Source of the DNA: Rubripirellula sp. | GTDB lineage: Bacteria; Planctomycetota; Planctomycetia; Pirellulales; Pirellulaceae | Reading direction: 5' to 3' | DNA length: 60,388 nucleotides | NCBI GenBank assembly: GCA_012270065.1 | Contig: JAAXJB010000032.1 | Location: forward strand, 1 to 60,388 | In this document: in pieces, positions 17,115 through 25,844 of the stretch | How the letters are laid out: each line of letters starts with the position of its first letter | Position numbering within the stretch: the stretch's first letter is position 1 | The notes under the pieces: model-generated | Told to the model about the DNA's origin: nothing | Seen by the model: the letters and a program-made list of their open reading frames with translations, nothing else | The model's database searches: none | Made by a program: the position numbers and the translations under genes

Positions 17115-18686
17115 ATGTCAGATACACCCGCGAGTCAGCCCGACAACAAGGCAAACATGTTTTTGTTTTGGGGTTGTTTCATTGCACTCATTACAACCGC
17201 GTTCGGATTCATCACCCGGATGTTTCTCTTGGATGATCCCGAAATCATCGGCACGTTGGGGCTCGATCCAGCGCAGGTCGGTGCGTACAAGGGGATTCAG
17301 GTTTGGCCATTTGCTTTGAGTATCATCATTTTCAGCCTTATCATCGATAAGGTTGGTTACAAGTTCTCGATGATCTTTGCGTTTTCCTGTCAGTTTATCT
17401 GGGCCGTGATGGGGGTTTTTGCCTTAACAACCATTGAGTCAGATCCCGATCGTGCCAAGCAGTTGATCTACTGGGGTGGTCTGATTCTGGCATTGGGTAA
17501 TGGAACTGTCGAAGCCTTCATCAATCCTGTTGTCGCGACGATGTTTGACAAGGATAAAACGAAATGGCTGAACATTTTGCATGCAGGTTGGCCGGGTGGT
17601 CTGGTTGTCTCAGGCATCTTGACCATTTTGATGAGTGGTTTTGACTGGAACATCAAGCTGGCAACGATTGCCATCCCAGCGGTGCTTTATTTTCTGATGT
17701 TGCTCAAGGTTCAGTTTCCCGAACAGGAGCGTGTTGCTGCCGGGGTAAGCTACCGGGATATGCTCTCTGAGTTCGGTATTTTGGGGGCAGCTGTAGTAGG
17801 CTTCCTCGTAACTTTGCAACTGATGGATTTCTTTCCTGAGGGCAACAAAATGCTGTTCATCGGAATTGGAGTCGCGATGGTTGTCTCCTTCGGTGCCTAT
17901 ACCAAGAGTCTGGGACGTCCACTGATGTTTGTCCTGATCCTGATCATGATGCCTCTTGCTACCACCGAAATCGGAACTGATGGATGGATCTCGGGAATCA
18001 TGGCGAATGCCGTTACGTTCGATGCGGGCTGGATTCTGGTATATACATCATTCATCATGATGGTCTTGCGGTTCTTTGCAGGGCCAATCGTTCATCAGTT
18101 GTCTGCTCTTGGGCTTCTGATGGTCAGCTGTGTTCTCGCGATTGCCGGGCTTTGGTGTCTCTCGTTTGCAGAAGGTGTAGCGATCATCTTTGCCGCTGCG
18201 ACCTTGTATGCTCTTGGAAAAACTTTCTTCTGGCCAACGATGTTGGGAATCGTTTCCGAGCAAACGCCGCGTGGTGGTGCATTGACCCTCAACGCCATTT
18301 CGGGAATTGGCATGTTGGCGGTGGGGACGCTTGGTTTTCCATACATTGGTGCGCTTCAAGCGGATAAGGAAATTCAGGCGGTCAAGCCGTTTATAACCTC
18401 TGTCTCGGAGGATCAGGTTCTGAAGGAGAAGAGCATCTATGAAATCATCAAGTACAAGACTTTGGATAAAGACAAGGTTGAGGAGTTGGTTGTTGATAAG
18501 GCGCCCGAAGCAGAGCAGGATCAAATCAAGTCAAACATTGAAGAGGCAAGTGCCGGTAGCGGACAAAAAGCCCTTGCAAGCATGACGATTTTCCCATTGA
18601 TCATGCTGATCTGCTACGTTGTGATCTGGTTCTACTTCAAGTCCAAAGGTGGCTACAAACCGGTTACTCTCAACGACGAGGGCTAG
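17115..18686 (+). CDS. MFS transporter
   Basis: A 523-residue inner-membrane protein with about 12 hydrophobic segments. The N-terminus has MFLFWGCFIALITTAFGFITRM, a first half ending in the IDKVGYKFSMI loop typical of MFS motif A, and a second half from about residue 230. Between the last two helices (around residues 415-500) is an unusually long charged segment of about 85 residues (KEIQAVKPF to GSGQKALAS) before the final helix. Substrate not predictable. ATG at 17115 has AGGA about 11 bases upstream. A strong terminator follows. Confidence 0.85.
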   Translation: MSDTPASQPDNKANMFLFWGCFIALITTAFGFITRMFLLDDPEIIGTLGLDPAQVGAYKGIQVWPFALSIIIFSLIIDKVGYKFSMIFAFSCQFIWAVMGVFALTTIESDPDRAKQLIYWGGLILALGNGTVEAFINPVVATMFDKDKTKWLNILHAGWPGGLVVSGILTILMSGFDWNIKLATIAIPAVLYFLMLLKVQFPEQERVAAGVSYRDMLSEFGILGAAVVGFLVTLQLMDFFPEGNKMLFIGIGVAMVVSFGAYTKSLGRPLMFVLILIMMPLATTEIGTDGWISGIMANAVTFDAGWILVYTSFIMMVLRFFAGPIVHQLSALGLLMVSCVLAIAGLWCLSFAEGVAIIFAAATLYALGKTFFWPTMLGIVSEQTPRGGALTLNAISGIGMLAVGTLGFPYIGALQADKEIQAVKPFITSVSEDQVLKEKSIYEIIKYKTLDKDKVEELVVDKAPEAEQDQIKSNIEEASAGSGQKALASMTIFPLIMLICYVVIWFYFKSKGGYKPVTLNDEG

Positions 18687-18753
18687 GCGGATCGGACCGT
18701 TGCCAGCTTTTCCTGATGAGAAAACCGTGGTGAATTTGCCGCAGAAAATTTTG

Positions 18754-18783
18754 GGGACTCCGAGTGAATCGGAGTCCCTTTTT
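18754..18783 (+). terminator. Rho-independent terminator after the MFS gene
   Basis: A perfect 10-bp stem GGGACTCCGA / TCGGAGTCCC (18754-18763 and 18769-18778) with a GTGAA loop, followed by TTTTT. It ends the MFS transcript about 70 bases after the stop. The remaining ~360 bases up to aspS hold no gene that I recognise. Confidence 0.92.
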
Positions 18784-19141
18784 CAATGGCTGAAGGCTAA
18801 TTCCGGCTTTTCTGGTCCATCTGTGCGGAGCGGGCGGTAGAAGCAATGGAACCTGATGTTGGCCATTGGTTCCGATTCGGTACGGTTTTGTCATGGAATC
18901 CGGGATAGAACGTCTTGAAAAACACTGCTTTCGTTTGGTGCGGGATCCCATGCCGAGTCGCCGAACCAGCCTTCGAGCAGGAGTTTGGTCGCTCTGATTG
19001 ATGTCTGTTTCCAGACGGTCGATCTCTAGGCAATCCTGTCTTCCAGCGGTGAATTTCGACCCAACCTTACGATTCAGCCACGTCACGATATGATGTTGTC
19101 TAGTTTTTTTCCTCTTTCCACTAACTGATTGTTCTGCCCCC

Positions 19142-20920
19142 GTGCTACGCTCCCACACCTGCGGCCAGCTCCGCAAATCCGACGTTGGAACTGAAGTGAC
19201 CCTCTGTGGATGGGTCGAAAGCAAACGCGACCATGGTGGCGCTGTCTTCATCGACTTGCGCGACCGGTATGGAATCACGCAGGTTGTGATCGGTCCCCCG
19301 GAAGCCAATGGGGACCTGATTGATGAGGCGGGGCGCGTGGCCGCCGAAAGTGTCATTCTGATCAGGGGAACGGTGACCGAAAGGCTTGAGGGCAAAACCA
19401 ACGAAAAACTTGATACTGGAGAAATTGAGGTTCGCAGCGAGCATTTTGAAATTTTGAACAGCTGCGAAACTCCCCCCTTCACGCCAAGCCAAGCCGACCT
19501 TCCTGGGGAAGACCTGCGACTCAAGTACCGCTTTCTGGATCTGCGACGCGGTGAGATGCAACGCGCAATGGTGCTGCGCAGCACCATTGTCAAAACGATG
19601 CGCGACTATTTTGCCGAACATGATTTCATTGATGTTGAAACACCGATTCTGGGGCGTAGCACCCCAGAGGGCGCTCGAGATTATCTGGTGCCCAGTCGAG
19701 TGCACCCGGCCAACTTCTATGCTCTTCCGCAGTCTCCGCAGCTGTACAAGCAGATCCTGATGGTCGCTGGCTTTGATCGCTACATCCAAGTGGCGAAGTG
19801 TTTCCGCGATGAAGACTTGAGGGCTGATCGACAGCCGGAGTTTACCCAGCTTGACCTCGAAATGTCATTCGTTGACGCCGATGACGTGATGGGGCTGATC
19901 GATGGGTTGGTTGCCAAGACCGCAAAGGAAGTGCTCGGGAAAGACGTCAAGACTCCGTTGCCTCGTATGACCTTCGATGAAGCCATGCGGCGTTTTGGAT
20001 CCGATGCCCCGGATCTGCGTTTTGGGATGGAGATCGTTGACGTGACTGAGGTTGCCAGGAAGACCGAATTCCGGGTCTTTCGTGGAACTGCTGACGCGGG
20101 CGGCTTCGTCCGTGGGATCGCGGTCAAAGACGCTGCTGCCAAGTATTCGCGACGTCAAATCGATGAATTGACGGAGTACGTCAAGGCTGATTTTGGCGCG
20201 AAAGGTCTGGCGTGGTTCCGGGTCGAAGAAGATGGATCGCTGTGGAGTCCCATCAGCAAGAATTTCGAGGCTGAACATCTCGGCGAGATCAAGGAACTGC
20301 TTGGCGGTGAAACCGGTGATCTGCTGATGTTCCTTGCTGACTCATGGGAAGTTACCTGCAAGGGTTTGGCAGGTCTGCGAAAGCGACTTGCCGGCGAGCT
20401 TGGATTGATTGATCCTGAAGAGTTGAATTGCAGTTGGGTCACCGAGTTTCCAATGTTTGAGCAAGACGAGGAAACCGGCAACTGGAACGCAATGCATCAT
20501 CCGTTCACTGCACCGTTAGCGAGTGATCTGCCATCTCTGAAAGAGAATCCAAAGGCCTGTCGTGCTCAAGCCTATGATTTGGTCATCAATGGCAGTGAAG
20601 CTGGCGGTGGTACGATTCGAATTCATGATCAGGCGACCCAGTCGGACGTTTTCGAGTTGCTAGGCATCGATGCTGAGACGGCTGAAGATCGGTTTGGCTT
20701 CCTGCTCAATGCGCTCAAGTACGGTGCCCCACCGCACGGTGGCATCGCTCTTGGTGTCGATCGTTGGGTGATGCTCTTCGCTGGTCTGGAGAATATTCGC
20801 GAAGTGATTGCTTTCCCAAAAACGCAGAAGGCAGCTGATTTGATGACCGAGGCACCTGGTGTTGTGGACCGCGAGCAGTTGGCTGAGTTGCATCTTCGCT
20901 CAGCGAAGACTGGAAAGTAA
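19142..20920 (+). CDS. aspS: Aspartyl-tRNA synthetase
   Basis: Charges tRNA-Asp. A 592-residue class II synthetase of the long bacterial type. The N-terminal OB-fold anticodon domain (LRSHTCGQLRKSDVGTEVTLCGWV) is followed by catalytic motif 1 (near DFIDVETPILGRSTPEGARDYLVPSR), motif 2 (KCFRDEDLRADRQPEFTQLDLEMSF), a GAD insertion (about 290-420) and motif 3 (GGIALGVDRWVMLFAG). It starts with GTG at 19142. Whether it also charges tRNA-Asn cannot be judged from this window. Confidence 0.96.
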   Translation: MLRSHTCGQLRKSDVGTEVTLCGWVESKRDHGGAVFIDLRDRYGITQVVIGPPEANGDLIDEAGRVAAESVILIRGTVTERLEGKTNEKLDTGEIEVRSEHFEILNSCETPPFTPSQADLPGEDLRLKYRFLDLRRGEMQRAMVLRSTIVKTMRDYFAEHDFIDVETPILGRSTPEGARDYLVPSRVHPANFYALPQSPQLYKQILMVAGFDRYIQVAKCFRDEDLRADRQPEFTQLDLEMSFVDADDVMGLIDGLVAKTAKEVLGKDVKTPLPRMTFDEAMRRFGSDAPDLRFGMEIVDVTEVARKTEFRVFRGTADAGGFVRGIAVKDAAAKYSRRQIDELTEYVKADFGAKGLAWFRVEEDGSLWSPISKNFEAEHLGEIKELLGGETGDLLMFLADSWEVTCKGLAGLRKRLAGELGLIDPEELNCSWVTEFPMFEQDEETGNWNAMHHPFTAPLASDLPSLKENPKACRAQAYDLVINGSEAGGGTIRIHDQATQSDVFELLGIDAETAEDRFGFLLNALKYGAPPHGGIALGVDRWVMLFAGLENIREVIAFPKTQKAADLMTEAPGVVDREQLAELHLRSAKTGK

Positions 20921-20933
20921 GTTCGCGGAACCA

Positions 20934-20955
20934 GTCGGCTTTCCCCGACCTTTTC
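20934..20955. terminator. Possible weak terminator between convergent aspS and DUF1501 genes
   Basis: A short stem GTCGG / CCGAC (20934-20938 and 20945-20949) with a 6-base loop, followed by CTTTTCC. The stem is only 5 bp and the T-run is weak, so this is tentative. Confidence 0.3.
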
Positions 20956-20989
20956 CGGAACTGTTGGGGGTGTTGATTTGCCGCTCGCG

Positions 20990-22471
20990 TCAGCTGAGCA
21001 CGTCTTGCACGACCTGAGCCGGTTTCACACCGGTGAGACGCTGGTTCAGGCCTTTGAATGGAACTGACATGGTTTTGTGGTCGAAACCGAGCAGGTGCAG
21101 CATCGTCGCGTGCAAGTCTCGGAGCTGAACCGGATTCTCTGCGGGTGTGTATCCCACCGGATCAGTGACTCCATGGCTGTGACCGCCTTTAACACCGGCA
21201 CCGGCCATCCAGATGGTGAACGCGTTCGGATTGTGGTCACGACCCATGAACGCCATCGTGCCACCCATCCGATTCTCCCGCATGGGGGTTCGCCCGAATT
21301 CGCCACCCCAGACGACGAGGGTATCTTCCATCAAGCCACGCTGGCGGAGATCTTTGAGTAAAGCCGCAATCGGTTTGTCGGTTTGTGTGCACTTGTTGCG
21401 AAAACCATGATTCAGCGACTCGCCCTGATTCGAGCCGTGTGTATCCCAGCCCCAGTCAAACAGCTGGACGAAACGCACGCCCTTTTCAACGAGTCGGCGT
21501 GCAAGAAGGCAATTGTTGGCGAATGACTCTTTGCCGGGCTCCGCACCGTATGCCTTCAGCGTATCAGCTGTCTCTTGCGACAGGTCCATGGCCTGTGGTG
21601 CGGCGGTTTGCATGCGAAACGCCATTTCATATTGTGCTATCCGGGTCAACGTTTCAGGATCACCAAATCGTTGATGAGATTCCCGGTTCAGGTGGTCCAG
21701 AGTATCGAGTACCTGACGACGACGATGACTCGATACACCTTCAGGATTGGAGGCATTGAGTACCGGGTCACCTTGGGACCTGCATTGGACTCCCTGATAG
21801 ACCGAAGGCAGGAAACCCGAACTCCAGAGCGCTTTTCCAACACGTGGCAGACGTCCGCCTGAAAGTAGTACGATGAAGCCAGGCAGGTCGCTGTTTTCGC
21901 TGCCAAGTCCCCACGTCACCCAGGAGCCAATTGAGGGAGATCCCATCTGTGCTGCCCCGGTGTGCACCATCAGTTGTGCCGGGCCATGATTGAATTGTTC
22001 GGTTTGCATCGTTTTGATGAAACAGATTTCGTCAACTGTTTCAGACAGATGGGGCATCTGTTCTGACACCCACATTCCCGATTCCCCGTGTTGCTTGAAT
22101 CTGTATTGATGGCCCAGCATTTTGGGTGTGCCATTGATAAAAGCAAATCTTTTGCCTTCGAGAAAAGACGCGGGACAATCCTTGCCGTTGAGCGCATTGA
22201 GTTCCGGTTTGTAATCAAATAATTCGAGTTGGCTTGGGGCACCCACCATGTGCAGATAGATCACCCGCTTGACTTTTGCGGGCAAGGGGGGCGATGAGAC
22301 ACTCAGGGGGCTAGCCGAGGCTTTCGTCGCGTCCGTAGGGAGTTCGGCTTGCGCTTGAGTCGCCAACCACAAGCCACCAAGACCGGTTGCACAGTTCTGC
22401 AGGAAATGACGCCGCGTACGCGTGGCCAGCGTCTGGCGTGCAATTTGTTGTTCAATCGTTTCGCGTTGCAT
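20990..22471 (-). CDS. DUF1501 domain-containing protein (exported, sulfatase-fold-like)
   Basis: 493 residues. The N-terminus has a Tat-like signal (RTRRHFLQNCATGLGGLWLATQAQA), typical for planctomycete DUF1501 proteins. The body matches the family: RVIYLHMVGAPSQLELFDYKPEL, VHTGAAQMGSPSIGSWVTWGLG, RFVQLFDWGWDTHG, TLVVWGGEFGRTPM and a final region with LHLLGFDH. Distantly related to alkaline phosphatase/sulfatase folds; biochemical role unknown. The start lies one base after the stop of the DUF1553 gene, the hallmark paired arrangement of this phylum. Probably co-translated. Confidence 0.93.
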   Translation of the reverse strand: MQRETIEQQIARQTLATRTRRHFLQNCATGLGGLWLATQAQAELPTDATKASASPLSVSSPPLPAKVKRVIYLHMVGAPSQLELFDYKPELNALNGKDCPASFLEGKRFAFINGTPKMLGHQYRFKQHGESGMWVSEQMPHLSETVDEICFIKTMQTEQFNHGPAQLMVHTGAAQMGSPSIGSWVTWGLGSENSDLPGFIVLLSGGRLPRVGKALWSSGFLPSVYQGVQCRSQGDPVLNASNPEGVSSHRRRQVLDTLDHLNRESHQRFGDPETLTRIAQYEMAFRMQTAAPQAMDLSQETADTLKAYGAEPGKESFANNCLLARRLVEKGVRFVQLFDWGWDTHGSNQGESLNHGFRNKCTQTDKPIAALLKDLRQRGLMEDTLVVWGGEFGRTPMRENRMGGTMAFMGRDHNPNAFTIWMAGAGVKGGHSHGVTDPVGYTPAENPVQLRDLHATMLHLLGFDHKTMSVPFKGLNQRLTGVKPAQVVQDVLS

Positions 22472-22472
22472 T

Positions 22473-25379
22473 TCACTTGCTCATGATTTCATCGAGGTTC
22501 AGCAGAACACTGGCGACAGCAGTCATGGAATCGAGTTCGCTGGCTTGCTCACGTTGACACTGCTGGTAGAGATCGGTCAGTGCTTTCAATTCTGTTGGAT
22601 TTGGGTTGCGCGAGGTGACTGATAGAAAACCGTAATTCAGACGCGAATTGAGGTTGTCGCTGACACGGATCAGTTTTTCCGCCAAATGCTTGCTACATTC
22701 GACGAACGTCACATCATTCAGGGTCATCAATGCCTGCAGCGGAGTGTTCGATCGCAGGCGACGGGGGGCGCAGAACTCCCGTGATGGTGCATCAAAGGCT
22801 GCAAACATTGGGAATGGGATGCTGCGTTTGGTGTAGGTATAGATCGATTTTCGGTAGCGGTTTGGATCATCTGCCTTGGGCGTGTTCCATTTGTCCCCGC
22901 CCTGGAATGGCTTCCAGATGCCTGCTGGAATGGGCGGGTGTACAGGCGGGCCATGCATTTGAGGCGAGAGGAGCCCGGAAACGAAGAGTGCATTGTCGCG
23001 AATCATTTCTGCAGGCATCCTGAAACGCGGTCCCCGAGCCAACAGACGGTTCGCTGTATCGGTTTCGGCGGTACCGGTTTCGGCAGTTCCGGCAGGTATC
23101 CTGTTGTCTTGGCGGTAAGTACTCGACAACACAATGGTACGAATCAGTTTTTTCAGACTCCACTGGAATTCATTCTGGAACTGCAGGGCAAGATCATCCA
23201 GAAGGTCGGGATGTGTGGGGGCCTCTCCACTCGATCCAAAGTCCTCTTCGGTAGCAACAATTCCAACCCCAAACAGTCTGGCCCAGACGCGATTGGTTGT
23301 GACTCTTGCCGTGAGTGGATTGTTGCCGTTCACGAGCCAGTTCGCCAGGTCGAGACGGTCAGGTGTGCGTTTTGTCTCCTTATCGCCACCTTGGGATACA
23401 TGCAGAGGTGGCAGTGCTTCTGGCACCCCCGACTGCACTTCTTTGCCCTTGGTCAGAAACAGGCCACGCGTGAATACATGGGTCGGACGTTTCAGGTGGG
23501 TTGGACGCTCGGAAAGTACGGGGACCCGACTGCTCGGGATATTTGACCGTTCCTGCTGGAAGCCTTTCAGCTTTTGACGATCGGAGAGAAGTTCAGGAGA
23601 ATTCAAGGCAGCAGTGAAAATCGGCTGGTTGCTGAGAGCCACATGCCCACGTTTTGCGATCAGTGGAAAAGCACCCAGTTCTGTCACCCCATTGCGGATT
23701 CTGATTTCCAGCTCGCCTGCTTTGGCAAGGTTCATGGGTGAGTCGACAACAAAAACAGCAGTCCGTGGATAGTGAATCCGGCTGTACGCGGCGAAGCCAT
23801 CATTTGTTTTGTTGTTGAGGCTATCGTCCGGATTCTTGAATGGAACAGGTTCGTCACCAATCACTCGTGTGAAGTTGAGGGGCGTCGATTTGCCATCTTC
23901 TGTGTTCAGGAACGCTTGAACGTGAGAGAGCACGAAGCCCCATTCGGAATCAGACTTGGCAGTTGCCGGGTTGCCGGGGCTGATGGTGAGCCGGATCGCA
24001 GTCAATTGATTCATGCCCTGGTCCAGTGGAATCGAGAGTTTGATTTCCGTATTGGATGAGAGCGTGTCTACGGTGTAGTACTCGGCGTGATCCTGTTGTC
24101 GTTCGATAGCCACTTCTGTTTCTTTGCTGGCTGACGCGGTCATGTTCGTGACAGGTCGCCATTTGGCCGCTGGTGTATCCAGGAGGATGGATTCTTTCTG
24201 CCAAACAAGATTCTGCAAACGCAGGATTTCATTGTCCAAACGGCTGGCCATTGCATTGTCGGCGGGATCGAGTGGCACGCTCAGCAGGGGGAGTTCCGAA
24301 TTCAGGTCGCAGTCGGCCGTGTTATTGAAAAATGCGGCGAAACGATAGAAATCTTCATGCTGTAACGGGTCGTAAGGATGTGCGTGGCATTGCACGCAGC
24401 CAAACGTGATTCCCTGCCACGTTTGCCACACCGTACTTACTCGATCAAGGATCGCGTTGATGCGAAATTCTTCGTCATCAGTACCGCCCTCTTCATTGGT
24501 TTGCGTCAGGCGATGCACGGCGGTTGCCAACCGGTCTTCTATGTTGCTCGAGGGAAGCAGATCCCCGGCGATCTGTTTGATCGTGAATTCATCGAACGGC
24601 ATGTCGCTGTTGATGGCATCGATGACCCAGTCCCGATACTTCCAGATTTCGCGACGACCATCTGCCCCCAGACCCCGGGAATCGGCGTAACGCACCTGGT
24701 CGAGCCATACAGACGCCCAGCGTTCACCGTATCCCGGAGATTCCAACAGTTCGTCCGCTTTTCTGGCGTAAGCTTCATCCCCGTGTCGTGTTACCGCCTG
24801 CTGAAATCGCTGGATCGCTTCGGGTGTCGGGGGCAAACCTGTGATGTCCAGCGTTGCTCTCCGCAGCCATTGTGATGAATCAGCATCATCAGCCGGTTTC
24901 AGTTGTTCCTTGTCGAGTCGGGCGAGTACATGATGATCAAGGCGTTGGCGACACCATGCTGCAGAGGAAACAGTCGGCAAAGCCTTTCGAAGTGGAGGCT
25001 GGTAAGCCCAGGGTTGTTGCCATGTGGCCCCCTGTTCAATCCATCGTTCCAGTAGGTCAATCTCTTCATCGCTGAGTGCTGAACCGTGCTCAGGTGGTGG
25101 CATGATCTCGTCAGGATCCTTCGAGCGAATCCGCTTCATCATTTCAGATTGCTCTGGCTTTCCTGCAACAATCACATCGAATGCCGTATCCCGGTGTATG
25201 AAGGACAGGTCCGCAGTCTGCTTCACACCTCCGTGGCAGGACAGGCAGTGCTTTTGAAGGATCGGGCGTATGTGTGACGTGAAGTTGACAGTTGCCGGTC
25301 CATTGCAGCACGCCGTTGATCCACTCAACAGGTGAGCAATCAGGCAACCGGCGACAGCGATGCAAATCCTGAATTCCAT
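22473..25379 (-). CDS. DUF1549/DUF1553 protein with planctomycete cytochrome c domain
   Basis: 968 residues from ATG 25379, with a signal peptide (MEFRICIAVAGCLIAHLL). Order: PSCyt1 domain with CXXCH (LQKHCLSCHGG), MPPP motif, a linker, DUF1549 (TLDITGLPPTPEAIQRF... with FGCVQCHAHPYDPL, a second CXXCH), a carbohydrate-binding-like middle region (about 410-560), and C-terminal DUF1553 (DLANWLVNGNNPLTARVTTNRVWARLFGVGIV). Heme binding is implied by CXXCH; the enzyme function is unknown, though polysaccharide degradation has been proposed for the family. A longer frame extends to 25463, but the signal peptide favours this start. It contains a 15-bp tandem repeat. Confidence 0.92.
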   Translation of the reverse strand: MEFRICIAVAGCLIAHLLSGSTACCNGPATVNFTSHIRPILQKHCLSCHGGVKQTADLSFIHRDTAFDVIVAGKPEQSEMMKRIRSKDPDEIMPPPEHGSALSDEEIDLLERWIEQGATWQQPWAYQPPLRKALPTVSSAAWCRQRLDHHVLARLDKEQLKPADDADSSQWLRRATLDITGLPPTPEAIQRFQQAVTRHGDEAYARKADELLESPGYGERWASVWLDQVRYADSRGLGADGRREIWKYRDWVIDAINSDMPFDEFTIKQIAGDLLPSSNIEDRLATAVHRLTQTNEEGGTDDEEFRINAILDRVSTVWQTWQGITFGCVQCHAHPYDPLQHEDFYRFAAFFNNTADCDLNSELPLLSVPLDPADNAMASRLDNEILRLQNLVWQKESILLDTPAAKWRPVTNMTASASKETEVAIERQQDHAEYYTVDTLSSNTEIKLSIPLDQGMNQLTAIRLTISPGNPATAKSDSEWGFVLSHVQAFLNTEDGKSTPLNFTRVIGDEPVPFKNPDDSLNNKTNDGFAAYSRIHYPRTAVFVVDSPMNLAKAGELEIRIRNGVTELGAFPLIAKRGHVALSNQPIFTAALNSPELLSDRQKLKGFQQERSNIPSSRVPVLSERPTHLKRPTHVFTRGLFLTKGKEVQSGVPEALPPLHVSQGGDKETKRTPDRLDLANWLVNGNNPLTARVTTNRVWARLFGVGIVATEEDFGSSGEAPTHPDLLDDLALQFQNEFQWSLKKLIRTIVLSSTYRQDNRIPAGTAETGTAETDTANRLLARGPRFRMPAEMIRDNALFVSGLLSPQMHGPPVHPPIPAGIWKPFQGGDKWNTPKADDPNRYRKSIYTYTKRSIPFPMFAAFDAPSREFCAPRRLRSNTPLQALMTLNDVTFVECSKHLAEKLIRVSDNLNSRLNYGFLSVTSRNPNPTELKALTDLYQQCQREQASELDSMTAVASVLLNLDEIMSK
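23061..23090 (+). repeat. 15-bp tandem repeat inside the DUF1553 gene
   Basis: Two 15-bp units (23061-23075, 23076-23090) differing at two bases. In the minus-strand frame they encode GTAET repeated, followed by a degenerate third (DTANR). The length preserves the reading frame. Confidence 0.8.
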
Positions 25380-25844
25380 GTTCTTAATGAAGCACGTAAG
25401 GTTGAACGGGATCGTCCCGGCAAACATGTGCCGAGAGCAAAGTAGGTTTTTGTGGCCGTGCAAAACGCCTCAGACAAGTCAGGCGTTTCGATTGTGTGAG
25501 CGTTTCGATTTTGTGGGCATGGATATGACGAAAAACTGATGTCGCGACTGTCGAATCTGCGCGAATGCCGGTACCCGCCGGGCTGCCGCAAAATGATGGC
25601 TTTCCAGCCTCCTTCATGATACCCGCCGGGGCAGCATTGCAAACTCACCTGATGGTGCAAAGTCACGGAGGGCAGTACGCGAAAAACTCGGGTTTTGACA
25701 TGAATCTGCGTGACCGGCGGTTAATTTTTAATTTTGCATTCCACATCGAACCCGTATCACGCAGTTGGCCGGCAGCGACTATCCTAGAGACAGATTCATG
25801 AAACAGTATCCCCGGTCATTCATCTTCTGCCCCGGACGAGTCAG
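25380..25844. other. Divergent intergenic region with repeats
   Basis: Separates the DUF1553 gene (minus) and the SelA-like gene (plus). It contains a 17-bp near-tandem repeat (25483-25499, 25500-25516, unit starting GCGTTTCGATT) and two copies of TACCCGCCGGG (25572-25582 and 25620-25630) 48 bases apart. Either could be regulatory, but there is no direct evidence. No gene recognised. Confidence 0.5.
25483..25516 (+). repeat. 17-bp tandem repeat, 2 copies
   Basis: GCGTTTCGATTGTGTGA followed directly by GCGTTTCGATTTTGTGG, with two bases differing. Intergenic, upstream of the DUF1553 gene on the minus strand. Confidence 0.8.
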
